Below are positions 1 to 8,401 of a stretch of DNA of 64,000 nucleotides, in pieces. Position numbers and translations under genes: made by a program. Below the pieces are notes generated by a model. It had not been told where the DNA came from. It saw only the letters and a list, made by a program, of their open reading frames with translations, and made no database searches. Origin of the DNA: an uncultured Pseudomonadota bacterium (GTDB lineage Bacteria; Pseudomonadota; Alphaproteobacteria; Rs-D84). Location of the stretch: contig CAMZIQ010000005.1 in the NCBI GenBank assembly GCA_947307295.1, positions 1 through 64,000 on the forward strand, written 5' to 3'. The number at the start of each line of letters is the position of its first letter. Position 1 is the first letter of the stretch.

Positions 1-59
<59 letters not shown>

Positions 60-98
60 ATTTTTTTCCTTGTATTTTTTCTTTTCCTTTACGGGAAT

Positions 99-110
99 AT
101 TATACCATAT
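99..110 (-). promoter_or_regulatory. Extended -10 promoter for micro-ORF copy 1
   Basis: The minus strand reads ATATGGTATAAT, an extended -10 (TGnTATAAT). It sits 39 nt upstream of the ATG at 59. No convincing -35 is visible, as expected for extended -10 promoters. The identical 12-mer stands at 55699-55710 upstream of copy 2 and at 35805-35816 upstream of typA. Confidence 0.5.
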
Positions 111-133
111 AATCGGGAAAAATGCATATATTT

Positions 134-910
134 TTATCTTATACACTTTTGAGCGAAATCAATAATTGAGCCGTAAAGAACTGCAAAAAAGAAACAAACA
201 CTTCCCCCGATTACAAACAAATGCCAAAGCGCATGCGCAAATTTCAATCTTCGCCACAAATAAAAGATTACACCAATCGAATAAGACAATCCACCAGCCA
301 AAACAAACCACATTCCGCGTGCAGATATAGTTTCTATCATCGCAGGCAAAATCCAAATCAACGCCCAACCCATAATCAAATACAACACAACCAACCATTT
401 AGGCTGCTTATGCGGATTTATTAACTTCATTACGGCGCCAAATATAACAATCGCCCAAAGTATTCCAAACATCGTCCATCCCAATGCAGTATGCCCACAC
501 CGATTCAAATTAACCAATAAAAATGGCGTATAAGTTCCCGCTATTAACGCATAAATTGCAATTGAATCCCATACTTCAAAAAAACATTCGCACTTATCAC
601 CTATGGTCGCATGACACATCGTAGAACCAAAATACAAAGTAAACATTGTCACACCGAATATAGAACACGCAACCATTGCCCAAACGTTATGATAATAAAC
701 AGCCCAACCAACCATCAAACAAAGTGCCGCCATAGCAAGCCCGATACCGATACCATGGGTTAATATGTTTATAACTTCTTCCGCTTTGGTAGATGGACGT
801 TCCCAACGGAACAAACCAGTAGCCTGTAAAACTTTTAACAAACCATATGCGTGTTTATCTTTTTTTACAGCACGTAATTTCTGCTTTACAACTTTTTTAT
901 TTTTTACCAT
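134..910 (-). CDS. Hemolysin III / PAQR-like membrane protein
   Basis: A 258-residue integral membrane protein of the HlyIII/YqfA (bacterial PAQR) family. The sequence has a basic N-terminal extension and then about seven hydrophobic segments from residue 45 on. His100 in the TMCHAT segment, Asp115 in FEVWDSIAIYALIAGTYTPF and the late HALWHLFVIGG segment match the conserved His/Asp positions that bind a metal in PAQR relatives. The family's role is not settled: hydrolase-like activity and effects on membrane fluidity have been proposed, and haemolysis is probably not the native function. The gene starts 24 bp after the gltX stop on the same strand, so it is probably the second gene of that transcript. 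Confidence 0.85.
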   Translation of the reverse strand: MVKNKKVVKQKLRAVKKDKHAYGLLKVLQATGLFRWERPSTKAEEVINILTHGIGIGLAMAALCLMVGWAVYYHNVWAMVACSIFGVTMFTLYFGSTMCHATIGDKCECFFEVWDSIAIYALIAGTYTPFLLVNLNRCGHTALGWTMFGILWAIVIFGAVMKLINPHKQPKWLVVLYLIMGWALIWILPAMIETISARGMWFVLAGGLSYSIGVIFYLWRRLKFAHALWHLFVIGGSVCFFFAVLYGSIIDFAQKCIR

Positions 911-934
911 TTTCCTTTCCTTTGATAAACCAAA

Positions 935-2515
935 TTACAGAATAAAATTTACTCTTTCTCTAACGCGTTCACCACCTAACACTTGCATCAAAGAATACAA
1001 ATCAGGTGTATTGGTCCGCCCAGTCATAGCAACACGCAAATTCATTGCAATTTCCCCAGGCTTTAACCCCAGTTTTTCCGCCGTATACACGATTTTTTGC
1101 CACCAAGTATCTTTATCATCTTTTGCATCATATGTTGCCAAAAATTCACGTAAAGCGTTGATGTTATATTCATATTCGCGATTCGGCGTAAACAAGAAAT
1201 CCCAGAAATAAGAAACCTCTTTCAAAGTTTGTTGCCACGTAATGAAATCTTTACGAATACGTTTTGGATTATCGCGTTCAATAGACAATACTGATGTTAA
1301 ATAATTAATATCTGAAACTTGTTTTTTATTATCTTCATTACCATATTCGTTTGCCCAATCAACAACAGATTTCACCAAATCAGGAACTGACAATGTCGCA
1401 ATATATTCTTTGGCCCACCATTCTAATTTTTTCATATCAAACAGCGAACCTGATGCGGGTATTTTCTTTGGTTTCAATTCATAATCCCAAAAAGATTTAA
1501 CCTGACCCTTTAATTTTGCTTCTTCATAACCAGGCGCCAAAATATTTCCTAAATATTCTATGACTGCACCCGCAGGCCATCCTTGTTCCATAAAAAACGC
1601 GACATTATTTTCAGGATCTTTACGCTTAGACATTTTACGTTGTTTTCCGGTTTCTTCATCGATTTTATCCAATGTAGCGGTATGTATATAATTTGGTAAT
1701 TGCCATCCCATCATACGAAACATTTGAATATGCAACGCAAGTGTTCCGAAATATTCTTCACCACGAACAACATGAGTAATCCGCATAAAATGGTCATCAC
1801 ACAAATGCGCAAAATGATACGTGGGCAATCTGTCTGTAGATTTTATTATAACAATATCTTCATTATTTTCTGGGATAGATATCGACCCACGTACAAAATC
1901 TTTAAAATAAATTCTGTTTTCCGGATTTCCATTTGAATACAAACGAATCGATGGTGTTTCCCCGTTATCAAGATGTTTTATTATTTCTTCTTCACTTATA
2001 TCCCTGTCGCGTGCAAATTCACCATAAATACCGGTCGCCAAACCAGCAAGACTTTGTTTTTCTCGGATTTCATCCATTTCTTCTTGGGTTAAAAAGCAAG
2101 GATACGCCAAACCACGTTCCAATAAATATGCCGCCACAGAATGATAAACGTCTTTGCGTTGCGATTGATAAAACGGACCATAATCAGAAGAGATATCATT
2201 ATTATTCCTTATTCCAAATTTAGCCAAAGCGTTTATAACAATATCAACTGCTTCTTTGATTTCACGTTTGGTATCAGTATCTTCTATACGCAATAGAAAC
2301 AAACCATTGGACTGGGTAGCCAACTTATAACTAATCAACGCACTATATAAATTTCCCAAATGCATATAACCAGTTGGACTGGGAGCAAAACGCGTCACCA
2401 ATGCACCCTCTTCTAATTGACGCAGTGGATATTTTTTTTCCAATTCTTCCAACGTATATTTTGGTGCCGCGCCCAATACACGAGCAATTAAATCTTTAGA
2501 TAATCCGTTACGCAT
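935..2515 (-). CDS. gltX: Glutamate--tRNA ligase, long clostridial-like form
   Basis: Class I aminoacyl-tRNA synthetase that charges tRNA with glutamate in the cytoplasm. The HIGH-type motif is PSPTGYMHLGN (residues 45-55) and the KMSKS motif is KMSKRKDPEN near residue 297. At 526 residues, with an N-terminal extension of about 38 residues before VTRFAPSPTG, it is longer than the usual proteobacterial GltX of roughly 470. Segments such as SNGLFLLRIEDTDTKREI and DYGPFYQSQRKDVYHSVAAYLLERGLAYPCF resemble the clostridial-type enzyme from memory, which suggests horizontal replacement; this is inference. The start ATG at 2515 is divergent from trmB with 46 bp between them. Confidence 0.93.
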   Translation of the reverse strand: MRNGLSKDLIARVLGAAPKYTLEELEKKYPLRQLEEGALVTRFAPSPTGYMHLGNLYSALISYKLATQSNGLFLLRIEDTDTKREIKEAVDIVINALAKFGIRNNNDISSDYGPFYQSQRKDVYHSVAAYLLERGLAYPCFLTQEEMDEIREKQSLAGLATGIYGEFARDRDISEEEIIKHLDNGETPSIRLYSNGNPENRIYFKDFVRGSISIPENNEDIVIIKSTDRLPTYHFAHLCDDHFMRITHVVRGEEYFGTLALHIQMFRMMGWQLPNYIHTATLDKIDEETGKQRKMSKRKDPENNVAFFMEQGWPAGAVIEYLGNILAPGYEEAKLKGQVKSFWDYELKPKKIPASGSLFDMKKLEWWAKEYIATLSVPDLVKSVVDWANEYGNEDNKKQVSDINYLTSVLSIERDNPKRIRKDFITWQQTLKEVSYFWDFLFTPNREYEYNINALREFLATYDAKDDKDTWWQKIVYTAEKLGLKPGEIAMNLRVAMTGRTNTPDLYSLMQVLGGERVRERVNFIL

Positions 2516-2561
2516 TTTATTTCACCCTTGTTTTTTGACTAATTAATTCTATACTAAATAT

Positions 2562-3221
2562 ATGGAAAAACAAGAATTAAAACATTTTGAAAATCAAAAT
2601 ATCAGAACATTCGGTCGCAGACATGGTAAAAAATTGTCTTTGCGCAAACAATGGCTTATGGAAAATTTATTACCAAAAATCATGCCAAAATCTGCGGAAT
2701 CGGGCGCAATTTTGGAAATTGGATTTGGAAACGGCGAACATCTTCGTGATTTAGCCATTCAACACCCTGACACAACTGTTATCGGCGCAGAACCGTTTGC
2801 TAACGGTGTAGCAGCCCTGCTTTCAGCCATAACAAACGAATCGAACAATGTTGTATTAAACGAATACAAAAACATCCATGTTTTCCCAGATGATGTTCGC
2901 TTGATACTAGAAAAATTAAAAGATGTTCAATTTTCTGAAATTTGGATTTTACATCCAGACCCTTGGCCAAAGGCAAAGCATGAAAAACGCAGATTATTAA
3001 ATCACGATTTCTTAAATTTATTATCAAAATATATCGGAAAAAACGGCAAAATTATAATTGGTACAGACCATTGGGAATATTACGATTGGATAATAAATGA
3101 ATTAAAACAAACAAAACTTGAAATAAAATCTACTGACCTAGATACAATAAAAACCCGGTATCAGATAAAAAACAAAGCTGGTACAACTAATCCAAAATAC
3201 CTTATTCTTGGCAATCAATAA
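2562..3221 (+). CDS. trmB: tRNA (guanine-N7-)-methyltransferase
   Basis: SAM-dependent methyltransferase that forms m7G46 in the tRNA variable loop. Motif I is ILEIGFGNGEHL (about residues 50-61), and the family signature appears as HPDPWPKAKHEKRRLL (about 131-146). The C-terminal TRYQ-type segment (KTRYQIKNKAGT) matches TrmB. Length (219 residues) is normal. It is divergent from gltX and converges on the unknown gene at 3215, sharing 7 bp at the 3' ends. Confidence 0.93.
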   Translation: MEKQELKHFENQNIRTFGRRHGKKLSLRKQWLMENLLPKIMPKSAESGAILEIGFGNGEHLRDLAIQHPDTTVIGAEPFANGVAALLSAITNESNNVVLNEYKNIHVFPDDVRLILEKLKDVQFSEIWILHPDPWPKAKHEKRRLLNHDFLNLLSKYIGKNGKIIIGTDHWEYYDWIINELKQTKLEIKSTDLDTIKTRYQIKNKAGTTNPKYLILGNQ

Positions 3222-3904
3222 TCAAGAAAAAAACGTAATTTATCAGACAATTCAGGTTTTTCGCTTTCCACCAAACGAATGACTTGGTCTATGCGGTCAA
3301 AATTGTTATTCAACATAAAATGCAATTCACCGTCCATATCCCAATTTTGCAAAAGTCCATAAACCCGCCCCACAAAATCAGAACGATTTTTCATATCATC
3401 ATTCAAAGTAAAAGCCAATGCCTTTACATGAACATCGCGTAATTTTTGAAATATCATAGGCAGTTGATGTATATCCAAATCTTCTATATCCATAACCAAA
3501 CACAAATCGTGTTCAAAGAACAAATCATCACGAACAACAGAAATTTTTTCTATAAAACTTTCAAAATCACGCATTTTAATAAAAATCTGAACACCATCAG
3601 CACCTTTTTTACAAATATTAGTTATTTTTGATGCCAATTCGTACATATCAGAATCTATATTTTTTTGTTTTGGTGCAAAAACAAATCTGGTCAAAATTTT
3701 AACATCTGATTTTTCCAAATACGCCCATAACAACGGCACTATATCCACAGGCGCAGATATCAAATGTATATTGCCTTTGATAATATCATCAGCCATACCT
3801 GCCAAATCATTAGTGTCAATTACGTCATCACACAACAAAGCAAGCCGTTTATCCGAATCAGAAAAAACTTCATTTATTTCTATCATTTGTTTACAGTTTA
3901 TCAT
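3215..3904 (-). CDS. Unknown soluble protein, 229 residues
   Basis: No family recognised. The protein has no signal peptide or membrane segment and is rich in alternating hydrophobic strands and acidic helices (for example DLCLVMDIEDLDIHQLPMIF), compatible with an alpha/beta fold. Two ATGs are possible: 3904 (MINCKQ...) and 3886 (MIEINEVF...). The second keeps the protein clear of the divergent palindrome at 3899-3915. The 3' end overlaps trmB by 7 bp, and the 5' end faces the operon beginning at 3929, leaving only 24 bp between starts. Confidence 0.7.
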   Translation of the reverse strand: MINCKQMIEINEVFSDSDKRLALLCDDVIDTNDLAGMADDIIKGNIHLISAPVDIVPLLWAYLEKSDVKILTRFVFAPKQKNIDSDMYELASKITNICKKGADGVQIFIKMRDFESFIEKISVVRDDLFFEHDLCLVMDIEDLDIHQLPMIFQKLRDVHVKALAFTLNDDMKNRSDFVGRVYGLLQNWDMDGELHFMLNNNFDRIDQVIRLVESEKPELSDKLRFFLDY

Positions 3905-3919
3905 AAAATATGATACAAT
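3890..3919 (+). promoter_or_regulatory. Promoter with palindromic operator candidate
   Basis: TTTACA (3890-3895), an 18-bp spacer and TACAAT (3914-3919) form a sigma70-like promoter only about 10 bp ahead of the ATG at 3929, so the transcript would be nearly leaderless. Overlapping it is a perfect inverted repeat, TATCATA-AAA-TATGATA (3899-3915), placed where a repressor would block RNA polymerase. The RHH-type protein encoded last in this operon is a plausible ligand, but this is inference. Confidence 0.45.
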
Positions 3920-3928
3920 GAAAACAAA

Positions 3929-4885
3929 ATGAAGAATAAAATTGAAAGACTTTTGATATCATTATTGCTCGGCATATCTGTTTTGCTGGGGCTGACATTC
4001 TGGTTAAACACTATTTTTGGTTTCAATTTATTTTTCAAAGAACATTGGGATACCTTGGCTAAACTACAAACAGAACACATAGCAATAAGCTCGGGCTTTT
4101 ATATTTCTATCGGTGTTGCGATATTTATATTTGTATTCGGATTGTGTTTTATTTATGTACCAGTTATAAAAAGCGCCTACAAAAAAGCAGCGACTAAAAC
4201 ACCATCAGTACCGACACAACCCGCTATACCGACACAAAACGCGTCTGCACCAGTTTCTCAACAAACAATATCCAAACAACCGGATTCTAATGCTGACATA
4301 CAAACAACCGAACAAATACCAATTCCGATACCACAAAACACAAACATTCCGGCTTCACGTCCACCCAGATTAAATTTACCTTCAAACATGGCCCAAATTG
4401 TTGCACAACAAGCAGCCTCTCAGAATCAACCAGAATCTATGAGCCCCAAAGATTTACACAAACAATTTGATCCGGTTTTGGCGCAAATGTTTGCCGAAGG
4501 CGGATACGTAGTAAAACCAAATCCCATTATCGCTGGCTTTACACCTAATTTGTTCGCGATTGCGCCGAATGAAATTGTTTGGATGGGTGCAATTAATGCA
4601 GACATTAATAAACTGCAAATGGCAATTGATAAATTACAATCTGTTTTCCGAGAAACGCTGGAAAGTATCCCTATACACGTTAACACATTTTTATTAGACA
4701 CAACAAACCAACAAACATCTTCAGATTCTATTCATGTTGTTCATTCTATGGATGAATTAAAGGCATTCGTTTCTGAATTACCACCTGCTTGGCCAAAAGA
4801 TGCGGACGAAGACACAAAAGATAATTTTGATTCTTATTCAGAATATATTGATACAATGATACAATACATTAAAACAATGAGATAA
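3929..4885 (+). CDS. Two-TM membrane protein with P/Q/T-rich linker and C-terminal domain
   Basis: 318 residues, not recognised. Two hydrophobic segments (about 8-28 and 50-75) are followed by a disordered linker rich in Pro, Gln, Thr and Ala (about 85-180). A compact C-terminal domain then runs from DLHKQFDPVLAQMFAEGG to the end, including the strand-like stretch NLFAIAPNEIVWMGAI and a helix INKLQMAIDKLQSVF. Both termini are likely cytoplasmic, which would place the C-terminal domain inside the cell. It is the first gene of a tight operon (5 bp to the next start). There is no SD ahead of the ATG, in line with the promoter lying almost on top of it. Confidence 0.75.
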   Translation: MKNKIERLLISLLLGISVLLGLTFWLNTIFGFNLFFKEHWDTLAKLQTEHIAISSGFYISIGVAIFIFVFGLCFIYVPVIKSAYKKAATKTPSVPTQPAIPTQNASAPVSQQTISKQPDSNADIQTTEQIPIPIPQNTNIPASRPPRLNLPSNMAQIVAQQAASQNQPESMSPKDLHKQFDPVLAQMFAEGGYVVKPNPIIAGFTPNLFAIAPNEIVWMGAINADINKLQMAIDKLQSVFRETLESIPIHVNTFLLDTTNQQTSSDSIHVVHSMDELKAFVSELPPAWPKDADEDTKDNFDSYSEYIDTMIQYIKTMR

Positions 4886-4890
4886 AAGCG

Positions 4891-5394
4891 ATGCAATTAA
4901 ACAAAAATCTTGCTCTTGATAAACTTTCTGCATTACAAATGGACGATATGCCTGTAATGGAATATACACCGACTCATTGTACATTAGATGCAGATTGGTT
5001 TAAAAAATATTCTGCTTTGCGACGTGAATTTTTATCATCGTTAAGCGATTCTTTGGAAGAAATAGCTTTTATGAATTTATCTCAAAACGATTTTATAAAT
5101 CTTGTTATGGGACGTGCATTGCCAGAAAATATGTCAATTCGATTTCGCATACCATTGGTTTGGGGTGGTGAATTAAAAATTGATAATATGTTTTTGTGTC
5201 TCACATTTCCACATTCGCATAATCTGGATAAATTCATCATCGATCAAAGCGATGCAAGAACGGTATTTTTACCAAATCCTGAAAAAAAAGTATACGTCAC
5301 AACTCACACAGGCGGTGGCGGTGATGGCGGAAATGCAACATCAGACAGATTAAGCCAAAGCGCATTCAACGCTATGTCCGGACGGGAGGGTTAA
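4891..5394 (+). CDS. Unknown 167-residue protein of accessory operon
   Basis: No family recognised. It is predicted soluble, with a helical first half (LRREFLSSLSDSLEEIAFMNLSQNDFINLVMG) and a beta-rich middle (SIRFRIPLVWGGELKIDNMFLCLTFP). It ends in a glycine/threonine-rich tail containing HTGGGGDGGN. It sits 5 bp after the membrane protein and 5 bp before the SMI1-like gene, whose SD (GGGAGGG) overlaps its last codons, so translation is probably coupled. It may form a complex with those neighbours. Confidence 0.7.
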   Translation: MQLNKNLALDKLSALQMDDMPVMEYTPTHCTLDADWFKKYSALRREFLSSLSDSLEEIAFMNLSQNDFINLVMGRALPENMSIRFRIPLVWGGELKIDNMFLCLTFPHSHNLDKFIIDQSDARTVFLPNPEKKVYVTTHTGGGGDGGNATSDRLSQSAFNAMSGREG

Positions 5395-5399
5395 CATCC

Positions 5400-5834
5400 A
5401 TGACAACAAATGAATTTTTATCTTTTATGCAATCTCGCGGGGCGACTATATTTCCTGCAAATTCCCAGGTAGATATAAGCATGATTAATACAAATTTACA
5501 AAACATGCGTGTTGTGATGTTGCCACCTTTCCTTATAGATTTATATAAACACTGTCATGGTATTACATTGGGTTCAGCATGCATTTTCGGACCAATAGAA
5601 ATTCCTCGTGGCATAAGATACCCTTTACCTGCTATCACCGATATAAATCACAACTTGCCCAGCAATAAAAATTTATTTGGAAAAACAATTTTTGGTCGCA
5701 ACGATTTGTTTTGGTTTGCATTTGATGCAACAGGTTCTTGCTTTATGTTGGATAATTTAACATTATCTGTTTTGCGTAAATACGATGACCCTTATCGTGC
5801 GATGATTGATTGTTTAGTTGTCGGAAAAATATAA
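5400..5834 (+). CDS. SMI1/KNR4 (YrhA-type) family-like protein
   Basis: 144 residues. The order of motifs LPPFLIDLYKHCHGITLGSACIFGPIEIPR, then FGRNDLFWFAFDATGSCFMLDNLTLSVLRKYDDPYRAMIDCLV, resembles the SMI1/KNR4/YrhA superfamily. The family is an alpha/beta protein-binding fold, often found as immunity proteins in bacterial toxin loci but also as housekeeping adaptors. No toxin is recognised next to it, so a scaffold role with the two upstream proteins is equally likely. The family assignment rests on pattern recognition only. Confidence 0.55.
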   Translation: MTTNEFLSFMQSRGATIFPANSQVDISMINTNLQNMRVVMLPPFLIDLYKHCHGITLGSACIFGPIEIPRGIRYPLPAITDINHNLPSNKNLFGKTIFGRNDLFWFAFDATGSCFMLDNLTLSVLRKYDDPYRAMIDCLVVGKI

Positions 5835-5836
5835 AA

Positions 5837-6049
5837 ATGTATAAAATATCTGTATCTTTATCAGGACATCAAACCAGTATATCTCTGGAACCCGAATTCG
5901 TTGATGTTTTAAAAACACTTGCCAAAGAACAAGGCTGTTCCGTTGCTGCACTTATTCAGCATATAGATTCAGAAAGAAACCCTGAATCTAATCTTTCTTC
6001 TGAAATACGGATATGGATATTGAAACAATTATTGAAAACATCAAAATAA
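5837..6049 (+). CDS. Ribbon-helix-helix (RHH_4-like) protein
   Basis: 70 residues starting MYKISVSLSGHQTSISLEPEF. The pattern of an N-terminal strand with SGHQTSISLEPEFVDVLKTLAKEQGCSVAALIQHID and then LSSEIRIWILKQL fits the small ribbon-helix-helix proteins common in Alphaproteobacteria. These dimerise, and DNA binding is expected through the beta strand. The ATG at 5837 is chosen because the frame upstream overlaps the preceding gene and lacks an ATG. It begins 2 bp after that stop. Its last 62 bp overlap, tail to tail, the end of the YbeY-Lnt gene. It may regulate its own operon through the palindrome at 3899-3915. Confidence 0.7.
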   Translation: MYKISVSLSGHQTSISLEPEFVDVLKTLAKEQGCSVAALIQHIDSERNPESNLSSEIRIWILKQLLKTSK

Positions 6050-7994
6050 ATATCATCCATAAATTGCATCCAATTGCCCTGTACGGTGTATTGTGTGCGC
6101 CCCAGACAAAACCATCTAATGAACCATTTTGACCGACAGGTAATGCAGATACTATATTTCCATCTGATGCGACAAACGCACTAATTCCAGAATAGTTTGC
6201 ACGAACCACAGGCACGCCAGATTCAATTGCATACCTGCGCACCATATCAAGATGTTGGTAAACCCCGGGTGTCAAACCAAACCACGTATCGTTTGTTATA
6301 TTTACGATAGCATTAGGTGTTTTTCCATTTGGTATCAAAGAATCAGAAAAAATAATCTCATAACAAATTGCAGGTGCAAAAACAAAATCACCATTTTGGG
6401 TATTGATTGTTATCAATTCTTTACCATTCCCAGTACTTAATTGAGCGGGTGTCGGTATAATGTCACCCAAAGGCCTATATTCCCCAAATGGTACCAGATG
6501 TGTTTTACTGTATAAATGCTTTACTTTTCCGCTTTTATCTGCAAAGACCATAGAATTATAAAACTTGCCATTTTCATAAAAGTTCGTTCCGATAATAACA
6601 TTAGTATTCAAAACAGTTGCAAATGGAAAATTTCTATCAACCATTGTATACGGATATGTAGTTTCTGGAAAAACCACTATATCAGGCATAGTGCTTTTAT
6701 CTTCTGTTGCCCAAACAAATAAATCTCTGATTTTTTGATTTGCGATATTATGCGCTTCTTCTTTAGATGTTGGCATCTTGTATACGGCGGATTCTGCCGG
6801 TTGCACAATTCTTATTATTGGATATTCTTCATCAGCACCAACATTTGACAACTTCATATTATAATATCCATAAGAACAACCAATCAAAAACAATACCACA
6901 TAAATAACAAATACAACCACAGATGATTTATGCTTTTTATCACGACATAATTCTATAAAACTTGCAATCAAACCTGTAATTATAAAACTTAATCCCAACG
7001 AGCCCCAAAGCGACAAAGAATTAATAACCATCGGCATATTCATAGTAATATTAGATATCGGATTCCAAGGAAAACCTGTTAAAAACCATTCCCGTCCCCA
7101 CAAAACAAGTGTCCAAACAGCAGCGAATAAAATAGCCCTATACGGTGGTTTCCGTAATGTATAGCGCACAACAGCAAATGGCAAAGATAATATAATTCCA
7201 CACAATAATCCAATACCTATTAATGCTGGCACAGTCCATATTGCAAATTGTTTTGCCAATTCAGGAACAACATATATAGAATTTAAAACCCACCAAAACA
7301 TTGATATACCATAAAAGGCACCAAACATAAAAGACAACTTCCATGCTTTGATAAAACTAACATGATTATTCTGTTTGGTCACCAACCAATACATTCCACC
7401 TATGCCAAACAAAGATAACATCCAAAGATGAAAAGGCGCGAAACCAAATGAAGTGATAACGCCCAACAAAGCACTAGTAAAATACCACCAAAAACTGTTT
7501 TCTTGTACTTTTACAGATTTAAATCTTTCTATAATCCTATTTCCGCCGCAATTACAATAATCTACATCATCAGCATAAGGATTCTTGTATCCCAATTTTT
7601 TCAAAATCTGCACCTCTTTACCTTCCATAATTTTTGCTTCATTTTCTTTTATATGGTCAAATCCTTGTAAATGTAATACACCATGCACTATCATATGAGC
7701 CGTGTGTTCTTCAACAGAAATTTTTGCTTCATCTGCTTCACGTTTTACAGTATCTATCGATATAAATATATCACCCAACAAAACATCATCCCCCAATTCA
7801 AAAGATAAAACATTAGTCGGTTTATCTATTCCACGATATTTTTTATTCAAAGCATGAATTTGTTTATCATCAACCAAAGTTATTGATATTTCAGAATCTT
7901 TGTATACGGCGGAAATTGCCGTATTGGCAATTTTTTCAAAATCAATTTTATATTTTTTCCAATTCTTATTTTCATAATTTACATAAACTTTCAT
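5988..7994 (-). CDS. YbeY endoribonuclease fused to apolipoprotein N-acyltransferase
   Basis: One continuous 668-residue frame. Residues 1-145 are YbeY, the metal-dependent RNase of 16S rRNA maturation and ribosome quality control, with the full ligand motif HGVLHLQGFDH (His104, His108, His114). A short CNCGGN linker follows. From about residue 165 comes Lnt, which N-acylates lipoproteins in the inner membrane: six or more membrane segments, then a nitrilase-fold domain with its catalytic Glu (VVFPETTYPY), Lys (SKTHLVPFGEYRP) and Cys (FAPAICYEIIF). Separate ybeY and lnt genes are usual, often with corC between them. The start ATG has an SD (GGAGAG) and follows the MucR-like gene by 19 bp. Confidence 0.88.
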   Translation of the reverse strand: MKVYVNYENKNWKKYKIDFEKIANTAISAVYKDSEISITLVDDKQIHALNKKYRGIDKPTNVLSFELGDDVLLGDIFISIDTVKREADEAKISVEEHTAHMIVHGVLHLQGFDHIKENEAKIMEGKEVQILKKLGYKNPYADDVDYCNCGGNRIIERFKSVKVQENSFWWYFTSALLGVITSFGFAPFHLWMLSLFGIGGMYWLVTKQNNHVSFIKAWKLSFMFGAFYGISMFWWVLNSIYVVPELAKQFAIWTVPALIGIGLLCGIILSLPFAVVRYTLRKPPYRAILFAAVWTLVLWGREWFLTGFPWNPISNITMNMPMVINSLSLWGSLGLSFIITGLIASFIELCRDKKHKSSVVVFVIYVVLFLIGCSYGYYNMKLSNVGADEEYPIIRIVQPAESAVYKMPTSKEEAHNIANQKIRDLFVWATEDKSTMPDIVVFPETTYPYTMVDRNFPFATVLNTNVIIGTNFYENGKFYNSMVFADKSGKVKHLYSKTHLVPFGEYRPLGDIIPTPAQLSTGNGKELITINTQNGDFVFAPAICYEIIFSDSLIPNGKTPNAIVNITNDTWFGLTPGVYQHLDMVRRYAIESGVPVVRANYSGISAFVASDGNIVSALPVGQNGSLDGFVWGAHNTPYRAIGCNLWMIFILMFSIIVSISISVFQKKD

Positions 7995-8013
7995 AGTATC
8001 TCTCCGCCAATAT

Positions 8014-8370
8014 TTATTTTTTACCGAACCCCGATTTTTTTGCTATCTTGGAACGCACATCAGCATAATTTTTTGCCACAAAAGGATAATCCATTGGCAA
8101 TCCCCATTTTTCAATATATTGTTCTGGGGTCATATTATATTTACGTTTAATATACCGCTTTAACATGACATGCCATGTGTTATCTTCAAAACATAAAATA
8201 GCATCATCATGCACAGAATCTTCAATTTGTTGTTTAGAAATAGAGATTGAACGCAACGAATCTGATGCCTGCTTTACAGCTTCTTTGATAGATAATTTTG
8301 GGTTTGCAGAAATCGCAGCAGCGGCCAAATTTGACACCGCCAAGGCAAAATCAGAATTTTTATTAAGCAA
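8014..8370 (-). CDS. Ros/MucR-family transcriptional regulator lacking zinc ligands
   Basis: 118 residues. The C-terminal block MLKRYIKRKYNMTPEQYIEKWGLPMDYPFVAKNYADVRSKIAKKSGFGKK is the MucR/Ros signature. The canonical ligands C-x2-C and H-x3-H are reduced to a single Cys (ILCFEDNTWH), with Tyr where His is usual, so zinc binding is probably lost, as reported for some Mesorhizobium Ros/MucR relatives. The start is best read as TTG at 8370: AAGGA lies 8 nt upstream and an extended -10 (TGATATAAT) at 8402-8410. Any longer frame would run into rarA on the other strand. Likely a nucleoid-associated or cell-surface regulator. Confidence 0.8.
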   Translation of the reverse strand: MLNKNSDFALAVSNLAAAAISANPKLSIKEAVKQASDSLRSISISKQQIEDSVHDDAILCFEDNTWHVMLKRYIKRKYNMTPEQYIEKWGLPMDYPFVAKNYADVRSKIAKKSGFGKK

Positions 8371-8401
8371 CTTGATAATCCTTTTATTATTTAATACAAT
8401 T

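Noticed and set aside
5400..5834. Reading the SMI1/KNR4-like gene as immunity to a local toxin
   Set aside because: No toxin domain was recognised in the neighbouring genes, so a conflict role is left open and not asserted.
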